Shown here: one piece after another, positions 15,990-24,839 of the stretch | Layout of the letters: the number at the start of each line of letters is the position of its first letter | Position numbering within the stretch: the first letter of the stretch is position 1 | Source: Streptomyces sp. rh34 | Lineage (GTDB): Bacteria; Actinomycetota; Actinomycetes; Streptomycetales; Streptomycetaceae | Length of the DNA: 48,932 bases | Assembly (NCBI RefSeq): GCF_002551245.1 | Contig: NZ_NTGZ01000002.1 | Span: forward strand, 2,147-51,078 | Direction: 5' to 3' | Notes under the pieces: generated by a model | What the model saw: the letters and a program-made list of their open reading frames with translations, nothing else | Database searches by the model: none | Told to the model about the DNA's origin: nothing | Position numbers and translations under genes: made by a program

Positions 15990-16709
15990 TCAGCTCGCGG
16001 CGGTGTGCGCCATGCTGCCGCGACGGGCCTGTGCTTGCGGCTGCAACGGAACGCCCGCTGCCTGCTGCGTACGGCGTGGCTGGATGGCCACACCGTTCTG
16101 GACGTCCATCACGGCGTGCGCCACGAGTCCGCCCATCGGGTCGTGCCTGATCAGGTCCCGGAGCCGGGAGCGCGATGAGCGCCCCTCGTTCCCGGGGTAC
16201 AGGTGCTTGCCGAGTCCGACCGCGTGGGCCAGTGCGGCGAGCGCCGCGGTCCGCGGGTCCGGCGGTACACCGGTGCGGATCGCGCTGTCCAGCCGGGTCT
16301 TGATGTCCCGGCTGATCGCCGTCTCCGTCGCTTGGTAGCGAGTCGTCGGCAGCACTCCGCACATCTGGCCCGCCACGGCATGAACCATGCCGCACCGCTC
16401 CAGATGAGCGAGATAGATCTGGCGCAGCCCCAGCCGGGGCCCGCCGATCCAGTGGACCGCCCGGACCGGGCTGCCACGACGGCGCAGCAGCTCCAGTGCG
16501 GAGTCCAGAGTCGGATCTCCTGTCGGCCGTGGCATCACCACGGCGATACGATCCCCGTCAGGGGCTATCCGTCCTGCCAGAGCCAGCTCCACTAGCTGTG
16601 CCCCGGCCAGGCCGAGGTCGAGCGACTGCGGCTGCGCTGTGGTACCCGTGGTCGGGTCCAGAGCGAGCAGCAAAAGCTCCTCCGGGATTGTTCTGCGGCT
16701 CCTGCCCAT
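15990..16709 (-). CDS. GPP34 (GOLPH3/VPS74-like) protein
   Basis: 239 residues. The sequence starts I-P-E-E-L-L-L-L-A-L-D-P-T-T-G, the typical opening of the GPP34 domain, and is followed by a helical bundle with L-V-E-L-A-L-A-G-R-I. The C-terminus is a Gln/Arg-rich tail. In eukaryotes GOLPH3/VPS74 binds phosphatidylinositol 4-phosphate and sorts glycosyltransferases in the Golgi. Streptomycetes carry many soluble GPP34 paralogues of undefined role, often beside developmental regulators. The gene is monocistronic with a very strong terminator. The start ATG at 16709 gives the conserved M-G-R-S-R-R-T-I-P-E-E opening. Confidence 0.85.
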   Translation of the reverse strand: MGRSRRTIPEELLLLALDPTTGTTAQPQSLDLGLAGAQLVELALAGRIAPDGDRIAVVMPRPTGDPTLDSALELLRRRGSPVRAVHWIGGPRLGLRQIYLAHLERCGMVHAVAGQMCGVLPTTRYQATETAISRDIKTRLDSAIRTGVPPDPRTAALAALAHAVGLGKHLYPGNEGRSSRSRLRDLIRHDPMGGLVAHAVMDVQNGVAIQPRRTQQAAGVPLQPQAQARRGSMAHTAAS

Positions 16710-16901
16710 CCATGCCTCCCCGCGTGGATGTCTGACAGGGTGACCCCTCTCACATTGGTCTGTCGAGAGCGCCTGCCTGCTTTGTGAGGGAACCAGTAGG
16801 TATGTCGTTCTCGTCTAGCAGCTCGGCCAAGGGTTCACACAGGACACTGGTAGATGGTTCGGACAGCGCGGGGTGGCCCCGCAGCGCATGAGGAGGCATC
16901 G

Positions 16902-19415
16902 GTGGCGGGCGAGTCCCCCGACAAAACGGAGCAGCAGAAGTCGTCGGGGACGGCTGCGGAGGAACGCGACCCGCGCTTCGCCGTGTTCCGAGCCCCCGGC
17001 GCCGACAGGGACGCGGACAAGAATATGGACAGGAACACGGACACGGACACGGACGCGAACGCCGGTACGGACGCGGATGCGGGAGCCGCGTCCGACACGG
17101 CGACCGCTGTGTTCCGTCCCCGGCTCCCGGGGGACGCCGCCCGGCGTGAGCCCGAGGCGGAATCCCGCTCCGCGGCGCGTGAGCCGGAGGCCGGGTCGGC
17201 GACTGGCTCAGGGCCGACGGCTGCCTCCGAGCCGGAGACCGGGTCCGGCGCCGAGTCCGGGACGGAGGCCGCGCCCGAGCCGCAGAGCGCGCCTGTGGAG
17301 GCCTCCGGGGCCTCCGGGGAGTCCGCCACGCCCGCGGAGGGCGCGGGAGCCGTCGAGGGCCGTACGAGCCCGGACACGGGCACGGAGGCGCCCGGCGCGG
17401 AGACGGCGGACGAGCCCGGGGCCGGGGACGGCCGGCTGCGTGACGTGGTGGCCGCGTGGGTCGACGCCGCGGCCGAGGACGAGCCGACGGCGGACACCGA
17501 GGACGACGCGGAGTCCGGCGCGACGTCCGGTGCGGAGTCCGTTGCGGAGTCCGGGGCCGACGCCAAGGACGAGCCTTCCGCGACAGCGGAGCCGGAGGCG
17601 GAGCCCGGGACGGACGTGGAGCCGGAGTCGAAGGGCGGGCCCGACGACAAGCCGAAGGCCGACGCCGAACCGGACAGGGCGTCGTCCGACACCGACCGCG
17701 AGACCGGGTCCGGGGCCGGGTCCGAACCGGATTCCACCCCCGAGCCGGACGCCGACGGCGCCTCCGACCTGCGAGGAATCGATCAGCCCACCGCCATCTT
17801 CAAGGCGGTCAAGCCGGTCGGGGCGGCCGACCGGGTCGACCAGGCGACGACCGCGCTGAAGCTCCCGCCGCGCGAGGACAAGCCCGGGAGCAAGCCCGGG
17901 AGCAAGTCCGAGAGCACGCCCGGGAGCGGGAACAAGCCCGAGAGCGAGGCCGAACGTACGAGCACGTTCGTGCCACTGCGCTCCGACGACGTACGGCCCG
18001 CCCCCGCGCCCCGCAAGCCGGAGTCCGGGGCCGAGCCCGGTCCGGAGGCCGCCTCTCCGGCCTCCCCGCCGCCCGCCGCCCCGTCCTGGGCGGCGGCCGA
18101 GCGGACCCGGCAGCAGCCGCTGCCGCCGAGGCCGCCGCTCGACCTGCTCGCCGAGCTGACGAACACCCCGCCGCCCCCGGAGACCCCGGTCCGGACCGCC
18201 GTCCGACGGGTCAAGATCTGGACCCCGCTGGTACTCCTCCTGCTGATCGTCTTTGCGATCGTGCAGGTGATGCGCCCGCTGCCGGAGCCCGCGCTGGAGC
18301 TCACGGCGAAGCCGACATACACCTTCGAGGGCGGGGAGACGAAGCTGTCCTGGCCGGGCCAGGGACAGTCGGCCGTGATGGTCGACGGCGTCGGGTCGCT
18401 CGGTTCCGAGGGCGTGCAGAAGCCGGCCCCGATCGCCAGCGTCGCGAAGGTCATGACCGCCCACGTGATCCTTCAGGAGCACCCCCTCAAGGGTGACGAG
18501 GAGGGCGAGACGATCACCGTCGACCAGAAGGCCGAGGACGAGTCCGAGCGGCCCGACGAGTCGACGGCCCCGCTGACCAAGGGGCAGAAGCTCAGCCAGC
18601 GGCAGATGCTCCAGCTGCTGATGATCCCCTCGGGCAACAACGCGGCGCGGCTGCTCGCCCGCTGGGACGCGGGTTCCGAGGACGCGTTCATCGACAAGAT
18701 GAACGACGCGGCCAAGAAGCTCGGCATGACCGGGTCGACGTACACGGACCCGAGCGGGCTGGAGAAGAGCACGGTCTCCACCGCCACCGACCAGCTGAAG
18801 CTGGCGCAGGCGGTCATGCGCAACGAGGTCTTCAGGCAGATCGTGGACATGCCCGAGATCGAGATCGAGGGCATAGACGGCAAGATCTACAACAACAACA
18901 ACCTCTTGCTGCAGCCGGGCGTGAGCGGCATCAAGACCGGGTCCTCCACCCCTGCGGGCGGCAACCTGCTCTGGTCCGCGAACACCAAGGTCGACGGCAA
19001 GATGCTGTGGATCTACGGAGCGGTCATGGGCCAGCAGGCCGGTACCGGCCGGGTCTACGACAGCCTGGAGCTGTCCCTCCAGAACAGCCTGAAGCTGATC
19101 AAGGACGCGCAGGAGGCCGCCACCTCGGTGACGGTGGTGAAGAAGGGTGACGTCGTCGGGTACGTGGACAACGGGTTCGGCGGGCAGACCCCGGTGGTGG
19201 CCACCAAGAACCTCAAGGCGGTCGGCTGGTCCGGCCTGGAGGTCGAGCTGAAGGTCACGGAGAACGGCAAGGGCATCGACCACGCCGCGAAGGCCGGGAG
19301 CGAGGTCGGCATGGTGACGGTGGGCACCGGCACCGGCAAGGTCACGGCGCCGGTGGTGCTGCAGAACGATCTGACCCAGCCGGCCTTCGGCGACAAGCTG
19401 ACCAGGATCGGCTGA
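16902..19415 (+). CDS. D-alanyl-D-alanine carboxypeptidase with long acidic N-terminus
   Basis: 837 residues from the GTG at 16902, chosen because GAGGAGG lies six bases upstream; a start 16 codons earlier has no such site. Residues 1-430 are disordered and low in complexity, rich in Glu, Asp, Ser, Gly and Pro with many short E-P-E/S-G-A repeats and blocks like F-A-V-F-R and T-A-I-F-K. One membrane helix follows at about 440-460. The peptidase S11 (PBP5-like) domain has S513-V-A-K516, S577-G-N579 and K678-T-G680, so it should be active on the D-Ala-D-Ala end of peptidoglycan stem peptides outside the membrane. The cytoplasmic tail could be a docking or phosphorylation platform. A hairpin follows the stop. 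Confidence 0.93.
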   Translation: MAGESPDKTEQQKSSGTAAEERDPRFAVFRAPGADRDADKNMDRNTDTDTDANAGTDADAGAASDTATAVFRPRLPGDAARREPEAESRSAAREPEAGSATGSGPTAASEPETGSGAESGTEAAPEPQSAPVEASGASGESATPAEGAGAVEGRTSPDTGTEAPGAETADEPGAGDGRLRDVVAAWVDAAAEDEPTADTEDDAESGATSGAESVAESGADAKDEPSATAEPEAEPGTDVEPESKGGPDDKPKADAEPDRASSDTDRETGSGAGSEPDSTPEPDADGASDLRGIDQPTAIFKAVKPVGAADRVDQATTALKLPPREDKPGSKPGSKSESTPGSGNKPESEAERTSTFVPLRSDDVRPAPAPRKPESGAEPGPEAASPASPPPAAPSWAAAERTRQQPLPPRPPLDLLAELTNTPPPPETPVRTAVRRVKIWTPLVLLLLIVFAIVQVMRPLPEPALELTAKPTYTFEGGETKLSWPGQGQSAVMVDGVGSLGSEGVQKPAPIASVAKVMTAHVILQEHPLKGDEEGETITVDQKAEDESERPDESTAPLTKGQKLSQRQMLQLLMIPSGNNAARLLARWDAGSEDAFIDKMNDAAKKLGMTGSTYTDPSGLEKSTVSTATDQLKLAQAVMRNEVFRQIVDMPEIEIEGIDGKIYNNNNLLLQPGVSGIKTGSSTPAGGNLLWSANTKVDGKMLWIYGAVMGQQAGTGRVYDSLELSLQNSLKLIKDAQEAATSVTVVKKGDVVGYVDNGFGGQTPVVATKNLKAVGWSGLEVELKVTENGKGIDHAAKAGSEVGMVTVGTGTGKVTAPVVLQNDLTQPAFGDKLTRIG

Positions 19416-19427
19416 GGCACCGGAGCG

Positions 19428-19461
19428 GGGGAGGGGCGGGCGATGCTCTCGGCCCCTCCCC
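19428..19461 (+). terminator. Terminator of the carboxypeptidase gene
   Basis: GGGGAGGGGC and GCCCCTCCCC form a perfect 10-bp stem with a 14-base loop, starting 13 bases after the stop and followed by a short GTTT run. Confidence 0.75.
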
Positions 19462-19575
19462 GTTTATGACAGAGATACGTGCCGGGGGTACGTGTTAGCG
19501 TCCCTGGACGACTCAGGGACGCTGGGACGCGTCCCTGAAGAGGTACGGGGCCGGCGCAGGACGGGGAGAGCCGTA

Positions 19576-21657
19576 GTGACCACCGCGGAGCCGAAGCCCG
19601 GCCGCGAGGCGGACGAGACCACAGGGGCCGGGGGCGACGCCCTGCACGTTCGCGTGCCGTCCCCCCGTGTCCCGGACTCCGCTGAGACCCGGGATTCCGG
19701 GCAGCCTGCGGATTCCGTGGAGTCTCCGGACTGCCTCGACTCTCCTGGTCCCTCCGATCCCTCCGATTCCTCTGATCCCTCCGACCCCTCCGATTCCTCT
19801 GATCCGTCTGATCCGTCTGATCCGTCTGATTCTCCCGGGTCTCCCGAACCTGATGCCGCCGTGACCCCTGATCGGTCTTGTTCCTCCGTGGCCGCTGAGC
19901 CCCCCGGGGCCGCGGGTCCCGCCGCTCCCGGGCCGTCTTCCGCCAGGGCCCGCCGGCTGCTGCGGCACCCCGTCACCATCGCGACAGCCGCCGCCGCCGT
20001 CGCCCACCTCCTCTGGTTCTTCTTCTTCGCCAACACGGGCGGCGACATCGCCGCGCAGGACGCCTGGGCCGAGTTCGTGGGCCGGCACCCCGGCACGGCG
20101 TACAACCTGGCCTGGTACGGGGGCATGCACCCCGTCTCGTACAGCGTGGTCTCGCCCTACCTGATGTCGCTGCTCGGCGTCCGTACGACGATGATGATCG
20201 TCGGCACGGTCTCCTCCGCGCTGACCGCGCTGATCCTCGTGCGGGTCCCGGCCGTCCGCAACCCGCTGGCCTGCTCGCTCGCCGGGGTCTTCGCGTTCCT
20301 GTGCAACGCGCTGTCGGGACGGGTGACGTTCGGGCTGGGCATGATGTTCGCCGTCGGCGCGGTGGCCGCGGTGTTCTGCTGGCCCTACCGCTGGCGGTAC
20401 AAGCGGTGGGCCAAGGCCGCTGTCGCCGCCCCGCTCGCCGCGCTCGCCACCGCGTCCAGCCCCGTCGCCGGACTCTTTCTGGGCGTCGTCGCGGCGGCGC
20501 TGTTCCTCCACAAGCGGCGCCCCGGCGCGTACGCGATCGGGCTCGCCCCGGTGGCCGTGGTGGGGCTGTCCGCCTGGCTGTTCCCGTTCTCGGGTACGCA
20601 GCCGATGTCGCTCGGGACGCTGTCGCTGCCGTTCGTCTTCGCGGTCCTCGTGTACGTCCTCGTACCGCGCGACTGGAGCACGGTCCGCACCGCCGCCGCC
20701 GTCTACGGGCTGGGCACGCTGCTCACGTACGTCATCGACTCGCAGATCGGGTCGAACATCACGCGCATGGCGATGCTGTTCGCCGGGGTGGCGCTGCTCG
20801 CCGCCCTGCCGTACGCGGTGCCGCGCAGCCGCCGTTGGTACGTCCTGGTCCTGGCCTTCGTGGGTCTCAACTTCTGGATCGGCTTCAAGGGCGTCGACGA
20901 CATCGTCCGGACCGCGCCCGCCGCGTCCTGGAACCGCGAACTGGCCCCGCTGATCAACCAGCTTCAGCAGGTGGAGGCGGAGCGCGGCCGGGTCGAGGTG
21001 GTGCCCGCGAGCAGTCACCGCGAGTCATCGGCGCTCGCCCCGTACGTCAACCTGGCGCGCGGCTGGAACCGCCAGGCGGACATGAAGCGCAACCCGCTCT
21101 TCTACGACGACACGCTCGACCCGGTGAACTACCGGGAGTGGCTGGACCGCTGGGCCGTGCACTACGTCGTGCTGCCCAAGGACCGGCCGGACAACGGGGC
21201 GATCCAGGAGGCGGAACTGGTCGAGCAGGGGCAGCCCTACCTGCGCGAGATCTGGGGCGACGCGAACTGGAAGCTCTTCCGCGTGCTGGACCCTGTGCCG
21301 CTGGCCGACCCTCCGGCGACGGTGGAGCGGGCAGGCGCGGACGAGCTGACGATCACGGTGAAGTCGGCGGGCCGGGTGCTGATCCGGATCCCGTACACCC
21401 GCTGGCTCGCGCTCGTCGACGAAGAGGGCAAGAGCGTGGAGCGCCCGCTGGAGACCGAGGAGTCGAAGGAGCGGTCGCAGCTGGACGACACCGCACCGAA
21501 GACGTATCTCAACACCCACGGCTGCCTGAACAAGGTCGAGGAGGGCCCGTACGGCGACGAGTGGACCGAACTGCTCGCGCCGCGACCGGGCGTGTACCGG
21601 CTGGCGGCCCCGTACCAGCTCCAGCCGGGCACGCCCTGCCCCGAAGAGCTGAGCTGA
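19576..21657 (+). CDS. Large polytopic membrane protein with Ser-Asp-Pro repeat
   Basis: 693 residues from the GTG at 19576, which has GGGGAGA seven bases upstream. Residues 1-130 are a disordered cytoplasmic tail with an S-D-P repeat. The middle, about 130-455, holds roughly nine or ten hydrophobic helices. The remaining 230 residues are soluble and probably extracytoplasmic, with Trp- and Tyr-rich stretches and a C-terminal Cys pair. The layout (helical core plus large external domain, Asp near the first loop in N-T-G-G-D-I-A-A-Q-D-A-W) resembles GT-C type glycosyltransferases more than carriers, although such proteins are often labelled transporters. Being next to a peptidoglycan carboxypeptidase hints at a cell-envelope role. 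Confidence 0.7.
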   Translation: MTTAEPKPGREADETTGAGGDALHVRVPSPRVPDSAETRDSGQPADSVESPDCLDSPGPSDPSDSSDPSDPSDSSDPSDPSDPSDSPGSPEPDAAVTPDRSCSSVAAEPPGAAGPAAPGPSSARARRLLRHPVTIATAAAAVAHLLWFFFFANTGGDIAAQDAWAEFVGRHPGTAYNLAWYGGMHPVSYSVVSPYLMSLLGVRTTMMIVGTVSSALTALILVRVPAVRNPLACSLAGVFAFLCNALSGRVTFGLGMMFAVGAVAAVFCWPYRWRYKRWAKAAVAAPLAALATASSPVAGLFLGVVAAALFLHKRRPGAYAIGLAPVAVVGLSAWLFPFSGTQPMSLGTLSLPFVFAVLVYVLVPRDWSTVRTAAAVYGLGTLLTYVIDSQIGSNITRMAMLFAGVALLAALPYAVPRSRRWYVLVLAFVGLNFWIGFKGVDDIVRTAPAASWNRELAPLINQLQQVEAERGRVEVVPASSHRESSALAPYVNLARGWNRQADMKRNPLFYDDTLDPVNYREWLDRWAVHYVVLPKDRPDNGAIQEAELVEQGQPYLREIWGDANWKLFRVLDPVPLADPPATVERAGADELTITVKSAGRVLIRIPYTRWLALVDEEGKSVERPLETEESKERSQLDDTAPKTYLNTHGCLNKVEEGPYGDEWTELLAPRPGVYRLAAPYQLQPGTPCPEELS
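19753..19830 (+). repeat. In-frame Ser-Asp-Pro coding repeat
   Basis: Nearly pure TCY-GAY-CCN / TCY-GAT-TCC units encoding residues 60-85 of the membrane protein. The last three units are identical (CCGTCTGAT), indicating recent slippage. The repeat keeps the reading frame because units are multiples of three. Confidence 0.8.
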
Positions 21658-21676
21658 CGGTCCTCCGGCTGCGGCT

Positions 21677-22573
21677 CTACCGCACGAAGCCGCGGTCGTG
21701 CGGTGACAGGTCCGTGGCGGGTCCGGCGGCGCGGAGGACGGTGTCGAGGGCCCGGTCCGGGTCGGCCGAATAACATCCGCTCGCCCAGGCGGCGTTGGCT
21801 TCTATCACGGCCCATCGGCCCTCGTCGTTCCGGCCGACGTCGACGACGATCGCGGACGGCAGGGTCTCCCCGGCGGTCGCGAGGACGTCCCGCCCGAAGG
21901 CGAGCGCGTCACCGTCCGGCGGCCCGAGCCGCAACCGGCCGGCCTCGGCGTACTGCCCGGCGGCGTGGACGGCCCCGTCGAGCAGATGGAGCCGGTACTC
22001 GACGGCGAACGTCATCACGTCGCTCACCAGCACCGGGGTCGCCGGATCCACGGCATCCGGTCCGGGCAGCCGGGACCCGTCCGCATACACGAGCGCCGAA
22101 ATGCTCTTGTCGTTGGGTGACTTGACGAAGGCGGGGCGTCGCAGCCGGTACGCCTCGCCGATGGGCATCGACAGGATCTCCCGCCGGGTGAGAGCCCGCG
22201 GGAGCCGCGCGAGCCAGTCGGCGGGGGCTTCCAGGAGCGCGACCCCGAGCGCGGGGGCCACGACGTCGGCGAAGGAGGGCCCGGCGTGCAGATGCACGGC
22301 ATGACCTTCGCCTTCGGTGCCCCCGGTGTTTTCGGTGCTGGCGGTCCTGCCGGGATCTGCGGTCCTCCCGGTGCCTGCGGTCAGCCCCGCTTCCTCCAGC
22401 CACCCCGCACCCTCCGCCCACCTCGCCCACCCCGGGCTTCCCAGCCCTTCCGGTACGGCGGAGGCCGTCGCCTCCACGATCCGCAGCCCGCGCCGCAGCG
22501 CGCTGGCACGCAACGTGCGGGCGGAGGCGGTGAGCCGGGGCGGGAGGACGAGGATGCGCGGCGGGGAGGTCAT
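21677..22573 (-). CDS. ATP-grasp domain protein
   Basis: 298 residues. A short N-terminal Rossmann-like part precedes a low-complexity Gly/Thr insert (about 62-92). The ATP-grasp region follows: R-R-P-A-F-V-K-S-P-N-D-K with the nucleotide-binding Lys, V-L-V-S-D-V-M-T-F-A-V-E-Y-R as the hinge strand, and a late A-I-V-V-D-V-G-R-N-D...V-I-E-A-N-A-A-W-A-S-G motif that supplies metal-binding Asp, Glu and Asn. Such enzymes join a carboxylate to an amine or thiol using ATP. The Trp/Ala-rich end suggests the group often annotated as ATP-grasp domain of unknown substrate. It is convergent with the membrane protein gene, with a 19-base gap. Confidence 0.82.
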   Translation of the reverse strand: MTSPPRILVLPPRLTASARTLRASALRRGLRIVEATASAVPEGLGSPGWARWAEGAGWLEEAGLTAGTGRTADPGRTASTENTGGTEGEGHAVHLHAGPSFADVVAPALGVALLEAPADWLARLPRALTRREILSMPIGEAYRLRRPAFVKSPNDKSISALVYADGSRLPGPDAVDPATPVLVSDVMTFAVEYRLHLLDGAVHAAGQYAEAGRLRLGPPDGDALAFGRDVLATAGETLPSAIVVDVGRNDEGRWAVIEANAAWASGCYSADPDRALDTVLRAAGPATDLSPHDRGFVR

Positions 22574-22728
22574 GGCCGCAGATCCTCCCGTACGGGGGCG
22601 CCGCGCCGCACCGGTTTTTCCGGCACGGCAGGGGCGGGACGGGGCCGGCGGGAACGCGGGGCCGGAGGGCCGGGTGGGGGGAGGGAGCCACGTTGTGCGC
22701 GCCCGGGCCCACCTGGTTCGATCGCCGC

Positions 22729-23607
22729 ATGATCATCGAACCGTCACTCGTACACGGCCTGATCGCCGCCCAGTTCCCGCACTGGGCGGACCTGCCCGTG
22801 GAGGCGGTCGGCGCGAGCGGGACCGCGAACGCCATCTACCGCCTGGGCGCCGACAAGGCCGTACGGCTGCCCCGTACCGAGGGCAGTGCGGCGGATGTGG
22901 CGACGGAGCACCGCTGGCTGCCCCTGCTGGCATCGCGGCTGCCCTTCCCCGTACCCCTCCCGCTGGTCCAGGGAGTTCCGGACAAGACCTTCCCCCGGCC
23001 CTGGTCGGTCTGCACCTGGCTGGACGGGACGAACCCGGGGCCCGGCGACGGCTCTTCGGCCTCCGACCTGCTCGCGGCCGATCTGGCGGAGTTCGTGCTG
23101 GCGCTGCGCCGCGTCGACCCGGCGGACGCGCCGCCCGCCTACCGCAGCGAACCGCTGGCCTCCCGCGACCCGGCGACCCGCGAGGCGCTCGCGGCCCTGG
23201 ACGCGGTCCTGGACCGGGCGAGCGCCACCGCCGCCTGGGACGAGGCCCTGACCGCGGAGCCCTTCAGGGGTCGGCCCGTCTGGGTGCACGGGGACCTCCA
23301 GCCGGGCAACGTCCTGGTCGCGGAGGGCCGCCTCACCGCGGTCATCGACTTCGGCTGCACCGGTGTCGCCGATCCCGCCGTCGACCTGATCGCGGCCTGG
23401 TACCTGCTGACGGCCGGGGCCCGGGAGACGTTCCGTACGGCGGTCGCGGCCGACGACGCCACCTGGACGCGGGGGCGGGGCTGGGCGTTGTCCATCGCCC
23501 TGATGGAGCTCGCGCACCTCCGGGACACGAACCCGGTGATGGCGCGGATCGCGGCGCACGTGGTCGACGAGATCCTGGCCGAGGGGCGGGGGAGGGCCCG
23601 GGGCTGA
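22729..23607 (+). CDS. APH-family phosphotransferase
   Basis: 292 residues from the ATG at 22729; an upstream TTG at 22693 would add 12 residues and follows a purine-rich site, so the start is uncertain. The kinase-like fold shows V-x-L-P-R-T-E near residue 45, the catalytic loop V-H-G-D-L-Q-P-G-N-V-L at about 182-192 and the metal motif I-D-F-G at about 203-206. The family covers aminoglycoside, homoserine, choline and macrolide kinases. Close relatives in streptomycetes are labelled aminoglycoside phosphotransferase, but no antibiotic cluster is nearby, so resistance should not be assumed. It is divergent from the ATP-grasp gene. Confidence 0.88.
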   Translation: MIIEPSLVHGLIAAQFPHWADLPVEAVGASGTANAIYRLGADKAVRLPRTEGSAADVATEHRWLPLLASRLPFPVPLPLVQGVPDKTFPRPWSVCTWLDGTNPGPGDGSSASDLLAADLAEFVLALRRVDPADAPPAYRSEPLASRDPATREALAALDAVLDRASATAAWDEALTAEPFRGRPVWVHGDLQPGNVLVAEGRLTAVIDFGCTGVADPAVDLIAAWYLLTAGARETFRTAVAADDATWTRGRGWALSIALMELAHLRDTNPVMARIAAHVVDEILAEGRGRARG

Positions 23608-23812
23608 CGGAGTGCCGGCCCCGGAACCCCGGCCCGGCCCCGGACCGGCCCGCCGGGCGGCTGGAACCGAGTGACGCGTTCGGCCACCCGCACACGGTCG
23701 ACAGCACGGGGCAGGAGTTCCGGTGCGGTCAGGCACTCCCGCCAGCGTTCCCCTCTTCCTGGGCAGCCGTCGGCCAACCATTCCGGCGGGTCCTGGAAGA
23801 GCCGAACCCTAT

Positions 23813-24787
23813 TCATTCACCGGGTGTGTGGTGATGCGGATCCCTGTCGTCGGTCGCGGAGAAGTAATGGCCGTTGTCCATGTCGGCGAGCAGGCCGGGC
23901 TGAGTGGGTTCCCAGCCGAGGGCCCGGCGGGTGATGAGGTTGGACGCCGGATAGTTCTGCGTGACGATGTTCGCGAGGAAACCAAAGTATCCCGGCACCA
24001 TCAGGACGTCCGCGGGAATACTCACGGCGGGCAGGCCCAGACGGCTTCCGATGGCCTCGGCGATCTCGCGGAACGGGATGGCCCCGTCCCCGACCGCGTG
24101 CCAGTATGTGCCGCCCGGCCCTTTCTCCAGCGCCAATCGGAACAAGGAAGCGGCATCGCGGGTGTGCACGGCGTTCCACAGGTTCGCGCCGTCTCCGGGG
24201 TAGCCGACGACCCCCTTCTCCTTCGCCAGCGCGATCAGCGTGGGGAGGAAGCCGGTACGGTCGGTCGTGCTGTGCGCGATGTTGGCCATCCGTACGACCG
24301 AAGACCGCACTCCGCGCTCGGCGAGGCCGATCACGGCGGTCTCCACGACGTTACGGACCCGCAGCGTGCCCCTGTGCTCGTCGCCGCCGGGAAGGGCCGG
24401 GTCCTCCTCGGTGGCCGGCCGGCCAAGGTGCTGGCCGGGTGAGCCGATGCTCCCCGCCGCGACCAGTGGCTTTCCGGTTCCCGCCAGCGCCTCGCCGTAC
24501 GCGAGCATGACCGAGAGCTCCGCGGCGGCCACGGCGTCGATCCCGCCGGACGGGAGCAGGTCCTGCCTGTGCGCGACGTGGATGACGCCGTCGGAGTCCG
24601 CGGCCGCCTCCTTGAGCCCGTCGAGATCCCGGAGGTCGCCGCGGCGCACCTTCGCGCCGAGCGCGGACAGCGCCGCCGCGGCCGTGTCCGATCGGGCCAG
24701 GCCGGTGACCTGGTGCCCGGCGGCGATGAGTTCGGGGACGATGCTCGAACCGGAATGGCCGGTCCCACCAGTGACGAAAACGCGCAT
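23813..24787 (-). CDS. NAD(P)-dependent epimerase/dehydratase-type SDR
   Basis: 324 residues from the ATG at 24787, with AAGGA eight bases upstream. This is an extended SDR: glycine motif V-T-G-G-T-G-H-S-G (residues 6-14 approx.), an R-G-D-L-R-D-L-D segment after the third strand, and V-I-H-V-A-H-R. The active-site region is unusual: no Y-x-x-x-K is obvious where expected, and R-V-R-N-V-V-E-T replaces it, placing the protein in the atypical NmrA/NAD-binding_10-like group. The C-terminal tail is His/Asp rich. It is transcribed after the NADPH-F420-reductase-like gene (52-base gap) and probably shares its promoter. Confidence 0.83.
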   Translation of the reverse strand: MRVFVTGGTGHSGSSIVPELIAAGHQVTGLARSDTAAAALSALGAKVRRGDLRDLDGLKEAAADSDGVIHVAHRQDLLPSGGIDAVAAAELSVMLAYGEALAGTGKPLVAAGSIGSPGQHLGRPATEEDPALPGGDEHRGTLRVRNVVETAVIGLAERGVRSSVVRMANIAHSTTDRTGFLPTLIALAKEKGVVGYPGDGANLWNAVHTRDAASLFRLALEKGPGGTYWHAVGDGAIPFREIAEAIGSRLGLPAVSIPADVLMVPGYFGFLANIVTQNYPASNLITRRALGWEPTQPGLLADMDNGHYFSATDDRDPHHHTPGE

Positions 24788-24839
24788 GCTCACGGTCCTT
24801 GTGTTCGATGGGGCGCGAGAAGTGGTGGTGCGGGCGCGT

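Noticed and set aside
22729..23607. Aminoglycoside resistance gene
   Set aside because: The kinase motifs are general to the APH superfamily, and no resistance or biosynthetic context is present, so only the family is called.
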